This document shows positions 43,766 through 52,072 of a stretch of DNA of 64,000 bases, piece by piece. A model generated the notes under the pieces. It was given only the letters and a program-made list of their open reading frames with translations. It searched no databases and had not been told where the DNA came from. How positions within the stretch are numbered: the first letter of the stretch is position 1; the number at the start of each line of letters is the position of its first letter. Source of the DNA: an uncultured Prevotella sp. (GTDB taxonomy: Bacteria > Bacteroidota > Bacteroidia > Bacteroidales > Bacteroidaceae); the NCBI GenBank assembly GCA_900315835.1, contig ONAR01000019.1:40337-104336 (forward strand), given 5' to 3'. Position numbers and translations under genes: made by a program.

Positions 43766-44533
43766 TTAATGGATTTGCGGCACAGTCTGCCATGTAATCT
43801 GATCCTTGGTATCGTTGTACATCGGGATGAGGACGTACTGGATGAGGAAGTTGTCGTACATCGACAAAGGTCCACGCATGGAACCGGCTTTGACGAAGTA
43901 GTCGCCGTAGGCTGCAATCATCTCGTCGTAGACGCTCTTGTTGGCCTTGGGCGCCAGCTCGTAGAAGTACTTGAAGAAGAGCTGCGCGTTCTCAAACGAG
44001 TATTCGGGCAGCGGATCCCACGTATTCCACCAGCCGGGGCGCTGCGTGGGGCGTATGTCGGAATAGGTGATGGTGAAGTCGCGCTGACCCTCGGGGCGCA
44101 GGTCGCTGTTCTCGGTGATGCGCAGCCGCAGCTTAAACTTCCGCTGCTGTATCGTCGGGTCGTTGTTGCGGAGCAGATGCACGCGCGCCGTGGCGGTGAT
44201 GGAGTCGGCCTCGAGCACCACCGGATCGATGGTGTAGTGGGTACCGGCGACCATGTCGGTGGAGTCGGCGACGGGTTCCAGGTCGATGGTGCGCGCCGAC
44301 TGACCGGGCATGCCCATCAGACTCAGCGGCAGACTGACCACATGCTCGGTGGCGATGTCGTAGTTGAAGGCGTAATCGATGATGGAGTCGTTGACGCCGC
44401 TGGCGTTGAGGTAGTTGAAGAACACGGCATCTTTCTGACTCGTGTCGTATACCTTGTAGTCCTCGTCGGTGCAGGCCGTAGCGAAGAGGCCCGCGGCAAG
44501 GAGGAGCAAATAGGAATGTTTGAATATATTCAT
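43766..44533 (-). CDS. DUF4843 domain lipoprotein
   Basis: A 255-residue lipoprotein (lipobox FATAC near residue 21) with the DUF4843 pattern YDTSQKDAVFFNYL...VVSLPLSLMG. DUF4843 proteins accompany a particular class of SusC/SusD pairs with PKD-like and TlpA partners. The gene follows susD by 21 bp. No enzymatic motif is visible. Confidence 0.84.
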   Translation of the reverse strand: MNIFKHSYLLLLAAGLFATACTDEDYKVYDTSQKDAVFFNYLNASGVNDSIIDYAFNYDIATEHVVSLPLSLMGMPGQSARTIDLEPVADSTDMVAGTHYTIDPVVLEADSITATARVHLLRNNDPTIQQRKFKLRLRITENSDLRPEGQRDFTITYSDIRPTQRPGWWNTWDPLPEYSFENAQLFFKYFYELAPKANKSVYDEMIAAYGDYFVKAGSMRGPLSMYDNFLIQYVLIPMYNDTKDQITWQTVPQIH

Positions 44534-44554
44534 GATGCTATCGTCAATGTGGGT

Positions 44555-46006
44555 TTATCTGTATTGATACTCATCGTCGGGGATGGGAAGCACGTAGATA
44601 TTGTCGGAGGCGGGCAGGGTGAGCGAGCGGGCGTTGGACTGGATGTCCTTGTTGAGTCGCTTCATGTTGTACCACACCTGGCCCTCGCCGAAGAGTTCCT
44701 TATGGTATTCGTTGTAAATCATGTCGGCGGTGAGCGTCTGCTCGGCGGTGAGGGCGGGCAGACCGCGCGACATGCGCTCCTGGTCGAAGTAGCCGCGCGC
44801 CTTCTCCATGTTGGTGTTGAGGAAGGCCTCGGCAGCGATGAGGTAGAGCTCCGACGAGTGGATGAGCGTCACGCCGGGGATGTAGCTGTCGCGGCCGTCG
44901 GGCTGGGCGCCGTTGGTCTCGAGCTCATAGTAGTCGACGAGCTTGAGGAAGGTGGCGTAGGCACCCGACTGCACGAAGTGGGTGAGGCGGTAGTCCTGCG
45001 CCGTAGCCTCCACGTCGAGGGTGTAGAGCGTGGTGTAGGGCAAGAGGTGAGCCGAGCCGCTGCCGTCGTAGTAGGGGTTGTAGCTCTGGTAGCTCTGATA
45101 TGTGTAGAGGTAGTTCTGGCAGGTCTCCAGATAGGAAGCCGAATACACGCCGAAGATGGTCTCCTTGGGCGAGAGGCGTCCGGCCAGATAGTCCTGCACC
45201 TCAGTGGGCTCAACGAGGGGGAAGTTGCCGCTCGAGATGACCTTCTCGGCGTAGGCGCCGGCGTTGGCCATGTCGCCCTTCATCCAATACACGCGCGCCA
45301 GCAGGGCCTGCACGGCGTAGAGGTTGCAGTGGGTCTCACGGTAGTTGGTGAACTTGTCGTACTGGCTGTTGCTGCGGGGATAGGCCATGAGCGTAGCGTC
45401 TTGGCTGAGCAGCGTCTCAGCCTCACGCAGGTCGGCGATGATGCGGCGGTAGTCCTCGCCAACGGTGAGGAAGGGGTTGACGGTCTTGGAATACGACGTG
45501 GCATAGGGGATGCCGGTCTTCGTGGTGTCGGTCGGAGCGAAGAGACGCAGCATGTCGAAATGGAGCATGGCCCTCACGCCGAGCATCTCACCGCGGTAGA
45601 GGTTGTAGTACTTCAGGCCGCTGCCCTTGTCGGCGAGGTTCTCCAACACGTTGTTGGCATAGCCGATGGTCTGGTAAGCCTGGGTCCAGATGTTGCTGAG
45701 CTCCTGCTTGACGTAGTCGTTGGTGTAGTCGTAGGAAGCCATGGCCGACATGGTGGTGGAGGTGCACTGCAGGTCTTGCGCCAGCACCTCATTGACGCCC
45801 CAGAGCAGGTCCTTGCCGTAGAGCGAGGTCTGCTGCAGTGAGCCGTAGACGCCGTTGATGGCATCCTCGAAGCCACTGGCGTCGGAGAACTGGTCGTTCT
45901 CCACCTTTTCTGACTTGGGGCGCACGTCGAGGAAGTCGTTGCATGAGGCAAGGAGCATCACGCCGGCGGCACCTATAAGCGTTAACTTGAATATCTTGTT
46001 CATCAT
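44555..46006 (-). CDS. RagB/SusD family outer-membrane lipoprotein
   Basis: A 483-residue SusD-like substrate-binding lipoprotein. The lipobox is MLLASC near residue 21, and the SusD start is NDFLDVRPKSEKVEN; TPR-like helices follow (YWMKGDMANAGAYAEKVI). It caps the partner SusC barrel and captures ligand. It lies 12 bp after susC. Ligand type is not evident: no glycoside hydrolase is in the operon, so peptides, metals or a thiol compound are as likely as a polysaccharide. Confidence 0.93.
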   Translation of the reverse strand: MMNKIFKLTLIGAAGVMLLASCNDFLDVRPKSEKVENDQFSDASGFEDAINGVYGSLQQTSLYGKDLLWGVNEVLAQDLQCTSTTMSAMASYDYTNDYVKQELSNIWTQAYQTIGYANNVLENLADKGSGLKYYNLYRGEMLGVRAMLHFDMLRLFAPTDTTKTGIPYATSYSKTVNPFLTVGEDYRRIIADLREAETLLSQDATLMAYPRSNSQYDKFTNYRETHCNLYAVQALLARVYWMKGDMANAGAYAEKVISSGNFPLVEPTEVQDYLAGRLSPKETIFGVYSASYLETCQNYLYTYQSYQSYNPYYDGSGSAHLLPYTTLYTLDVEATAQDYRLTHFVQSGAYATFLKLVDYYELETNGAQPDGRDSYIPGVTLIHSSELYLIAAEAFLNTNMEKARGYFDQERMSRGLPALTAEQTLTADMIYNEYHKELFGEGQVWYNMKRLNKDIQSNARSLTLPASDNIYVLPIPDDEYQYR

Positions 46007-46018
46007 AATTGGCTGAGA

Positions 46019-49000
46019 TTAGAATGTTACACTGACCGAAGCGTTGACGCTGCGCGAGTAGGGATACGATGTACCACGCTCGTACTTGGCCGTGGTGAGG
46101 CGGAAGAGGTCGGACAGACCAAGGCTGACGTACATCTTCTGCAGGTGGAGCTTCTGTAGCAGCGACGAGGTCATGTCGTAGGTGAACTGCATGCTCGAGA
46201 GCCACAGCTCGTTGTCTTTCTCCACGAAGCGGTCGCTGTAGTAATAAGATGTGCCGCCGGTGGTGCTGATGTCGAGGTAAGGCACCACGTCGCCGGGCTG
46301 CTTCCAGCGGCCGTTGAAGGCGCGCACGTCGGCGTTGTAGCGTGGATTGATGTTCTCAATCTTTGCAGCGCGGGTGGAATTGTAGAGGTCGCCGCCGAAA
46401 CGGTAGGAGAAGTTGACGGTCATCGACAGCCGCTTCCAGCGGAGCAGCGACGAGACGGCGCCTTGCAGCGCAGGGTTGGTGTCGCCGCACGACACCTGGT
46501 CGTCAGCGTCGTAGGTGTAGGTGTAGGAGCCGTCTTTCTTGATGAAGATCTCCTTACCCGAGGCGGGATCGATGCCGGCTGAGCGCACGGCGTAGATGGC
46601 CGTCGGCGACTCGCCCTCACGGTACTGCACGAGAGGCGACGACGAGACGGTCTGACTGCCGTTGGCCTCGTTCATGCGGCGCAGGGCGTCGGAGATGTTG
46701 TTGATCTTGGTGCTGGTGTGCTGGCCGTTGACCGACAGCGTCCACTCCCAGTCGCGCTTGCTGATGATCTTACCCCACAACGAGAACTCAATACCGTTGC
46801 TGGACTGCGATCCGAGGTTGTCCTTGACCGATGTGGTACCCGACGAGGGCGGCAGCGAGAAGTCGATGAGCATGTCGTCGGTGTTCTCGTGGTAGACGTC
46901 GAAGTTGACGTTGAGGCGCTCGCCGAAGAACGATGAGGTGAGGCCGACGTTGAACTTCTTCGTGGTCTGCCACTTCAGATCGGGGTTGGGCATGGTGATG
47001 GGCACAGCGCCAACGCCGGTATAGGTGGCGAGGTCGGAGGAATAATGATAGGTGGCGATGGCCTGGTAGGCGTTGAACTTCACCGAACCGGTGTAGCCAT
47101 AGCTGCCACGCAGGCGCAGGGTGTTGACCCATCCGAGCTTCTTGATGAAGTCCTCGTTGTGGAGGTTGTAGCCGAGGCCCACCGACCAGAAGGGGGCGTA
47201 GCGGTGGTTGGAGCCGAACTTCGACGAACCCGATACACGGTAGGAACCGTCGATGATGTACTTATTCCACAGAGCGAAGTTGGCGGCGGCAAACCAACCA
47301 ACGCTCGAGGCGAGCGACTCGGAACCCGTCGGATAAGATCCTGTGGGATAGGCCGATGCGTAAGCCAAGTCGGCCAAGTCGTCGCTGAGGAAGCCGGTGC
47401 CCTGGGTGAGCACCGACGAGGCGTCCTCGTGCTTGATCTCACCGCCGGCGTTGAGCGTAAGCATGGTGCCGCGGTCGTCGAAGGTCTTAATCCAGTTGCC
47501 CACGAGCTTGGCGCTCCACGAGTCGTCCTTGGTGTTGGTCAGCGAGTAGTTGCCGCGCTGCGTGAGGTTGGTCACGTTGGCGTAGGTGTTGCTCTCGGGC
47601 GAGGTGAACACGTCACTGCGGCCGCGGGCGCTGGTGTAGGAGCCTTGGGCGGTGAGGTAGAGGTTGGGCTTGAAGTTGCAGCGGGCGTCGAGCGAAATGG
47701 TCTCGGTGCGCGTCTCGCTCTTGTTGAACGAGCCCAGCGAAGCCTCGTAAAGCGGGTTGTTCATGTTGTACGACAGACTGCGGCGCAGGTTGCCCTCCTC
47801 GTCGTAAGGCGAGTCGTAGGGGTTGGCGCGCAGGTAAGACGAGAAGCTGCCGTACTTGGAGTTTTTCACGTTGAGCTGCTGGTGGTTGGCGCGGAGAGTC
47901 AGCACGAGCTTGTCGATGGCGTGGTAAGAGAGGTAGATGCCCAGTCCGTAGCGGTTGCGGGCGTCGTCCTTCATCACGCCGTTGGTCATCGAGAGGTCGG
48001 CCGTGAGGTTGTAGTCGAGGCCCGACCCGCGGCCGGAGACGCTGAGCGAGTGGTTGTGGGAGAAGCTGTTGCGCACGGGCTTGCTCTTCCAGTCGGTGTC
48101 CTGACCGGCGCTCACGAGGGCGAGCTTGTTGTAATAGCTCTGGTCGAGGCTGCCGTCGGTGGTGGTGTAGAGTCTGGCCAAGCGCTCAAACTCCAGCTTC
48201 TGCGCAGCGTTCATCAGGTCGTAGCTGCCAAGGTCGGCGAAGCTCAACTGCGGGGTGAACGTATAACGAACGCGCACGGGCGCCTGCGACACGCGCTTGC
48301 GCTGGATGACGATGACGCCATTGGCGGCATTCTCACCATAGAGGGCTGTGGCCGACGCATCCTTGAGGATGTCGACGCGCTCAATATCGTGAATGTCAAT
48401 ATCATAGAGATTCTGCAGCGACGACTCCACACCGTCGATGACCACGAGCGGCGTGTTGAGTCCGGTCTCGTTGCCGGTAGCCAGCGAGGTGGTGCTGCGG
48501 ATGACGAGGTCGGGCACCACGTTAGGGTTGGATCCGGCGGCGTTGTTCTGCGTGATGGTCATGGAAGGGTCGAGGGTGCTGAGGGCCTGGAAGAGGTTAT
48601 TGGGCGACACAGCGAGTATCTCGTCTGACGAAATGGTGCGTGCGGCACCGGTATAGGTCTGCTTCGAACGGGTGAAGAAGCCGTTGACCACCACCTCGCC
48701 GATGCCCTTCTCATCGGCCTGCATGGTGATGCGGCCCACCTCAGCGGCAGCCTTCACCTCCACGGTCTTCATGCCGAGGTAGGAGATGACGAGCGTTGCG
48801 TTCTTTGGTACGCTGCCAATGACGAAATTGCCGTCGGCATCGGTAACAGCCACATTGCTGGAGCCTTTCACCTTCACCGTAGCACCAATGATGGGTTGCG
48901 CGTCGTCAGCCGACACGACGATGCCACGGCAGGAGGCGTATGCCCTTGCCACATTGTTCTGACTGGCTTGGCTGCTACTATTGGGCTGCTGGGCCAGCAT

Positions 49001-49063
49001 GGGCGTGGACGAAGCCAACAACAACAGTGCCATGAGAAATTGTCTTTTGTGTTGCTTGTTCAT
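46019..49063 (-). CDS. SusC/RagA family TonB-linked outer-membrane transporter
   Basis: A 1014-residue TonB-dependent barrel. A signal peptide (PMLAQQ) is followed by a carboxypeptidase-like CNA/DUF4480 domain (GIVVSADDAQPIIGATVKVKG), a plug domain (VNGFFTRSKQTYTGAARTIS, IERVDILKDASATALYGENAANGVI) and a ~750-residue barrel ending NASVSVTF with the terminal aromatic residue. It moves ligand across the outer membrane using TonB energy. First gene of the operon, with its own promoter and a structured leader. Confidence 0.95.
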   Translation of the reverse strand: MNKQHKRQFLMALLLLASSTPMLAQQPNSSSQASQNNVARAYASCRGIVVSADDAQPIIGATVKVKGSSNVAVTDADGNFVIGSVPKNATLVISYLGMKTVEVKAAAEVGRITMQADEKGIGEVVVNGFFTRSKQTYTGAARTISSDEILAVSPNNLFQALSTLDPSMTITQNNAAGSNPNVVPDLVIRSTTSLATGNETGLNTPLVVIDGVESSLQNLYDIDIHDIERVDILKDASATALYGENAANGVIVIQRKRVSQAPVRVRYTFTPQLSFADLGSYDLMNAAQKLEFERLARLYTTTDGSLDQSYYNKLALVSAGQDTDWKSKPVRNSFSHNHSLSVSGRGSGLDYNLTADLSMTNGVMKDDARNRYGLGIYLSYHAIDKLVLTLRANHQQLNVKNSKYGSFSSYLRANPYDSPYDEEGNLRRSLSYNMNNPLYEASLGSFNKSETRTETISLDARCNFKPNLYLTAQGSYTSARGRSDVFTSPESNTYANVTNLTQRGNYSLTNTKDDSWSAKLVGNWIKTFDDRGTMLTLNAGGEIKHEDASSVLTQGTGFLSDDLADLAYASAYPTGSYPTGSESLASSVGWFAAANFALWNKYIIDGSYRVSGSSKFGSNHRYAPFWSVGLGYNLHNEDFIKKLGWVNTLRLRGSYGYTGSVKFNAYQAIATYHYSSDLATYTGVGAVPITMPNPDLKWQTTKKFNVGLTSSFFGERLNVNFDVYHENTDDMLIDFSLPPSSGTTSVKDNLGSQSSNGIEFSLWGKIISKRDWEWTLSVNGQHTSTKINNISDALRRMNEANGSQTVSSSPLVQYREGESPTAIYAVRSAGIDPASGKEIFIKKDGSYTYTYDADDQVSCGDTNPALQGAVSSLLRWKRLSMTVNFSYRFGGDLYNSTRAAKIENINPRYNADVRAFNGRWKQPGDVVPYLDISTTGGTSYYYSDRFVEKDNELWLSSMQFTYDMTSSLLQKLHLQKMYVSLGLSDLFRLTTAKYERGTSYPYSRSVNASVSVTF

Positions 49064-49143
49064 GCTTTTGTATTTAGAGTTAATGTATAATAGATGTGTC
49101 TCTCTTGCTAATGCTAATTCATCATCGCGACTTGTTTGTAGAA

Positions 49144-49170
49144 CGAAGCCAAAGTTTTAGTTTGACTTCG
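49144..49170 (-). promoter_or_regulatory. Hairpin in the SusC leader
   Basis: CGAAGCCAAA (49144-49153) and TTTGACTTCG (49161-49170) form a 10-bp stem with one wobble pair and a 7-base loop. It lies in the middle of the ~165-base leader of the SusC transcript and could affect translation or termination. No known riboswitch class was recognised. Confidence 0.45.
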
Positions 49171-49233
49171 CTAAGTTGAGCCTAAGATTGTATTAACTTA
49201 AACCGGAATGCCCGGATTAATTTAAATTTGATG

Positions 49234-49264
49234 CAAATTTAATAAAACTTTCTTTATTCTGCAA
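49234..49264 (-). promoter_or_regulatory. Promoter of the SusC/SusD operon
   Basis: On the minus strand TTG (49262-49264), 20 bp, TAAATTTG (49234-49241). It predicts a leader of about 165 bases, unusually long for this window. Confidence 0.65.
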
Positions 49265-49356
49265 GAGATATTGGATTAATTCTAAAAGTGTATTGATTTT
49301 AACATTTATCCGCCCGAGCAGCCCCACGCGGGTAATGCCGATAACGCAACGGCCCC

Positions 49357-49412
49357 ACGCAGATTGCGCAGATAACGCAGATCTCCTGCCCACCCTCGAT
49401 CCCGCAGATTTT
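49357..49412. repeat. CGCAGAT dispersed repeat, copy left of ric-lysR
   Basis: A ~55-bp sequence opening ACGCAGATTGCGCAGATAAC. Its first 26 bases are identical to 51543-51568 and the following ~28 bases are clearly related. It lies downstream of ric on the plus-strand map. Confidence 0.82.
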
Positions 49413-49456
49413 TCTTACCACCATTGGGCATCGAGCAAGCATCGGTATTGAGATAA

Positions 49457-49537
49457 ATCTGCGAAATCCGCGGAATCTGCGTGAGGAAAACAACGACGAT
49501 GATGCTACATCTGCGAAATCCGCGGAATCTGCGTGAG
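49457..49537. repeat. Pair of 29-bp direct repeats of the CGCAGAT family
   Basis: The same 29 bases (ATCTGCGAAATCCGCGGAAT...GTGAG) occur at 49457-49485 and 49509-49537. They are related in sequence to the reverse complement of the neighbouring CGCAGAT unit. Confidence 0.85.
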
Positions 49538-49567
49538 AAGAACAACGACGCTGATGAATGAGCCGAA

Positions 49568-49606
49568 AAAGGCCGAAGCGCTGGTCAGTACAGCGTTTCG
49601 GCCTTT
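49568..49606 (-). terminator. Intrinsic terminator of ric
   Basis: A 15-bp stem with one wobble pair (49568-49582 with 49592-49606) and a 9-base loop. On the minus strand the stem ends in five T residues (49566-49570), 24 bp past the ric stop. Confidence 0.8.
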
Positions 49607-49629
49607 GTTATCAATAACATTCGGATGGC

Positions 49630-50349
49630 TCACCCCTCCTGCTCCATCTTGATGAAGCCGGGGAAGAGAAGATGGTTCTCCAACGCCACATGCTCTTTCA
49701 AGTTCTTGAAGAAGGTGTAGAGCTGATGGTTCATCAACCGATACGAGGCGCAGCCATCGGTGGGCGTGGTGAAGTTCTCCGTGAGTTCGGCAATATGATC
49801 CCACACCTCCCCCGTGGCGTCATGCTCGAGCATCATCTGACGGATGGGAAAGGCGATGCTGCCGCAATGGAACGGTGCAGGTTCGCGCCCCTGCTCCTTG
49901 GCCTCGTACAACTCATAGAACTGCGGGAAGAGGATCTGCTCCTCTTTGGCGAAATGGGCATCGAGCTCCTCAAACGAGGCGTCCACCAGACGGCTCACCT
50001 CATGCAACTCAGGATGATGCTCGCCGTGGACGCGCTCCACCTTCTGCACCAGACGGAGCAGCTCCTCGTGATGCTGGTGGAAGTCGCGATGATGCTTCTT
50101 CAACACGTAGTCGGTGAGCAGGTCCAACGGCCACGAGGCAAAGTCGGGTGCGCCACCCTCGGTGGGTGTGGTCTCCAAGCGGGCTATCACGTCGTCGGGG
50201 TTGAGCCCTTTCTTCTTGCAGGCATCTTCCAACGTATCGAAGCCGTGGCAGCAGTAGTCGATGCCAAGATGCTCAAAGGTCTCTGCGCGGTTGAAGTCCT
50301 CGGCAACCAGAGCGCCGACGGTCATTGTGGGATTTAATTTCTCGTTCAT
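49630..50349 (-). CDS. ric: Iron-sulfur cluster repair protein (Ric/ScdA family)
   Basis: A 239-residue di-iron repair protein that restores Fe-S clusters after nitrosative or oxidative damage. The N-terminal DUF542/ScdA domain shows LGIDYCCHG with the paired cysteines. The C-terminal hemerythrin-like domain supplies its iron ligands in HHRDFHQHHEEL, FAKEEQILFPQF, MMLEHDATGEV and HVALENHLLFPGF. It is transcribed divergently from a LysR-type regulator gene, 149 bp away, and has a strong terminator. Confidence 0.92.
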   Translation of the reverse strand: MNEKLNPTMTVGALVAEDFNRAETFEHLGIDYCCHGFDTLEDACKKKGLNPDDVIARLETTPTEGGAPDFASWPLDLLTDYVLKKHHRDFHQHHEELLRLVQKVERVHGEHHPELHEVSRLVDASFEELDAHFAKEEQILFPQFYELYEAKEQGREPAPFHCGSIAFPIRQMMLEHDATGEVWDHIAELTENFTTPTDGCASYRLMNHQLYTFFKNLKEHVALENHLLFPGFIKMEQEG

Positions 50350-50404
50350 AGCTTATACGTTTATTGTTCTTTTCTGCTGCAAAGTTACGCCAAATCCCGC
50401 AAGT

Positions 50405-50427
50405 CTATCCATCGGATTTGAGGATAG
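50405..50427. promoter_or_regulatory. LysR-type operator candidate 1
   Basis: CTATCC, 11 bp, GGATAG: a perfect interrupted inverted repeat with the T-N11-A form of a LysR regulator site, lying between ric and lysR. Confidence 0.55.
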
Positions 50428-50435
50428 TTTCTATA

Positions 50436-50458
50436 TTATCCATCGATTTTACCGATAA
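50436..50458. promoter_or_regulatory. LysR-type operator candidate 2
   Basis: TTATC, 13 bp, GATAA. Its centre is 31 bp from the centre of candidate 1, about three helical turns, and 43 bp upstream of the lysR -7 box. Its inner ATCGAT also repeats part of candidate 1. Confidence 0.45.
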
Positions 50459-50485
50459 ATAGACGTTATATCTGATAGAAAATCG

Positions 50486-50493
50486 TAACTTTG
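50486..50493 (+). promoter_or_regulatory. -7 box of lysR, adjacent to the start codon
   Basis: TAACTTTG ends five bases before the ATG at 50499. No TTG is found at the usual spacing, which suits an activator-dependent or autoregulated promoter. The transcript would be leaderless or nearly so. Confidence 0.5.
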
Positions 50494-50498
50494 CAGGC

Positions 50499-51437
50499 AT
50501 GGAAATCAGACAACTGCGCTATTTTGTAAACGCCGCCAAGACACAGAGTTTCACCGAGGCCGCAAGACTGTCTAACGTGGCGCAGAGTACGCTGTCGCAA
50601 CAAGTAAGACAACTGGAGACGGAGCTCGACGTGGAGCTGTTTCATCGTGAAGGCAAGCACATTCAGCTCACAGCAGAAGGCAACCTGTTTCTGACTGACG
50701 CACAGCGGATTCTCGACGATGCCCGACAGGGACTGCAACGCCTTGCCGACCAGAAACAACTGCAGGGTGGCAACATCAGCATTGGACTGGCGTCGGGGCT
50801 GGGCATCTCTGCGGTGCTGACCGAAGTGCTGACCGAATACAACAAGACTTACCCCAAGGTGTTGGTGAGCGTGCATCAGATGGCGGCCCCGCTGCTTGCC
50901 AATAAGCTGCGCCAACATGAGATTGACCTGGCAATGACCTTCACGCCCGACGCTCCCGAGGAAGACCTGAAGACAGCGCCGCTTTTCGGCACCCGCATCT
51001 GTGCAGTGATGGGTGAGCATCATCCCCTGGCGAGTCATGCCTCGGTGAGCATGAAGCAACTGGCGCTGCAGCCGTTGGTGCTTCCCACGCCCGACCTGAT
51101 CATTCGCAGCCGCATTGACCAGGCTGCCCACCGGCAGGGACTGACGCTCAGTCCGGCTGCCGAGATTGACGATATCTCACATATCATTTATATGCTGCGC
51201 AGCCGACGGTGGGTGAGTCTGCTGCCCGACGTGGCGACCTTGGCTGTCCGGGGTTTGGCCCGCATTCCGTTGACGGAGGCAATTCCCTTGCCTACTTCGG
51301 TGATGACGCTCGCCGGCGTCTACCAGCGTAAGGCCGTCACCGAGTTCCTCCGCATGCTGCAGACCAGCGTCCACCTGCTGTTGCAGTCGGGCAAAGAAAA
51401 CTGTGAGATTTGCGGGGAAACGTTCATCAGCGGGTGA
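50499..51437 (+). CDS. LysR family transcriptional regulator
   Basis: A 312-residue LysR-type regulator. The winged helix-turn-helix is residues 1-60 (MEIRQLRYFVNAAKTQSFTE, ARLSNVAQSTLSQQVRQLE); the co-inducer domain runs from about 90 to 300 (ISIGLASGLGISAVL). The family start is unmistakable. A late Cys pair (ENCEICGE, residues 301-306) lies beyond the usual fold end and could be a metal or redox sensor. Divergence from ric implies it controls iron-sulfur repair. Confidence 0.92.
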   Translation: MEIRQLRYFVNAAKTQSFTEAARLSNVAQSTLSQQVRQLETELDVELFHREGKHIQLTAEGNLFLTDAQRILDDARQGLQRLADQKQLQGGNISIGLASGLGISAVLTEVLTEYNKTYPKVLVSVHQMAAPLLANKLRQHEIDLAMTFTPDAPEEDLKTAPLFGTRICAVMGEHHPLASHASVSMKQLALQPLVLPTPDLIIRSRIDQAAHRQGLTLSPAAEIDDISHIIYMLRSRRWVSLLPDVATLAVRGLARIPLTEAIPLPTSVMTLAGVYQRKAVTEFLRMLQTSVHLLLQSGKENCEICGETFISG

Positions 51438-51445
51438 GGGGCATG

Positions 51446-51464
51446 CTCACGCAGATTGCGTGAG
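51446..51464. other. Perfect 8-bp hairpin after lysR
   Basis: CTCACGCA and TGCGTGAG around GAT, nine bases past the lysR stop. The plus strand continues with A residues rather than T, so it is not a clear lysR terminator. It is built from the same CGCAGAT family sequence. Confidence 0.6.
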
Positions 51465-51542
51465 AAAAATCACACCAATGACGCCGCTTCTGCGAGATAT
51501 GCGCAATCTGCGTGACAATGTCAGCGCAGGATTATTAATCTC

Positions 51543-51596
51543 ACGCAGATTGCGCAGATAACGCAGATTTCCTGCACAACCTTGATCTCGCAGAAG
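51543..51596. repeat. CGCAGAT dispersed repeat, copy right of ric-lysR
   Basis: Same orientation as 49357-49412, with 26 identical leading bases. Together the copies bracket the ric-lysR pair at a distance of 2186 bp. Confidence 0.82.
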
Positions 51597-51605
51597 AACC
51601 GCCTT

Positions 51606-51715
51606 GCGATAGCTATGGTATCGAGTCGCGATAGCTATGGTATTGAGTCGCGATAGCTATGGTATCGCGGTGCGATAGCTATGGTATCGCGATGCGATAG
51701 CTATGGTATCGCGAT
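51606..51715. repeat. Five 22-bp tandem repeats (array B)
   Basis: Units starting GCGATAGCTATGGTAT begin at 51606, 51628, 51650, 51672 and 51694, exactly 22 bp apart, with a decayed sixth start at 51716. The unit is the one in array A at 21981-22112, in the same orientation. Confidence 0.92.
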
Positions 51716-51737
51716 GCAATGCCGACGCTCCTACTTC

Positions 51738-51761
51738 TGCTTATTGTAATGACTGGACTTC
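51738..51761. repeat. 24-bp sequence shared with 32998-33021
   Basis: Identical to the copy at 32998 and in the same orientation. It is followed here by a few short repeats of GGACTTC. Confidence 0.75.
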
Positions 51762-51993
51762 CGTTTTCCGGACTTCTGGACTTCCAAACGCCTCCTCTTT
51801 TGCGGTAATGTTTGCGGTAATAGGATTTTAGTGATTGTAGGGCGCAGCGGATATTTTCCGTGGGTTGGATGTTAGTCTAATTCACTGGTTACAGATCCGT
51901 AGTTGGTTAGGGAGGGCATTGCTCAAGGAAAATAGTTTTCCAATTACGATCTCTATACACCAAAAACTGCGCCAGCCTGTTTTCAAGGTTTTC
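51762..51993. other. Gene-free stretch before the inverted repeat
   Basis: About 230 bp with no open frame of note and no recognisable RNA. GCGGTAAT occurs twice (near 51800-51822). The stretch joins the inverted repeat that follows and may be part of one larger element ending near 52150. Confidence 0.4.
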
Positions 51994-52062
51994 CTTGCTG
52001 TGATGCAAGCCTGAGGAACGAAGGCTGTTTCACAAAGGGCTCAGCCCTTGCATCACAGCAAG
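51994..52062. repeat. Inverted repeat with perfect 16-bp arms
   Basis: CTTGCTGTGATGCAAG (51994-52009) is the exact reverse complement of 52047-52062. Inside it CTGAG and CTCAG can continue the pairing after a small bulge. It sits between the convergent lysR and nadD ends. Confidence 0.88.
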
Positions 52063-52072
52063 AGGTTTTATT

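Noticed and set aside
43664-45841. 725-codon plus-strand open frame opposite the PKD, DUF4843 and SusD genes
   Set aside because: Long antisense frames are expected in GC-rich coding DNA; the minus-strand genes have signal peptides and known domains.
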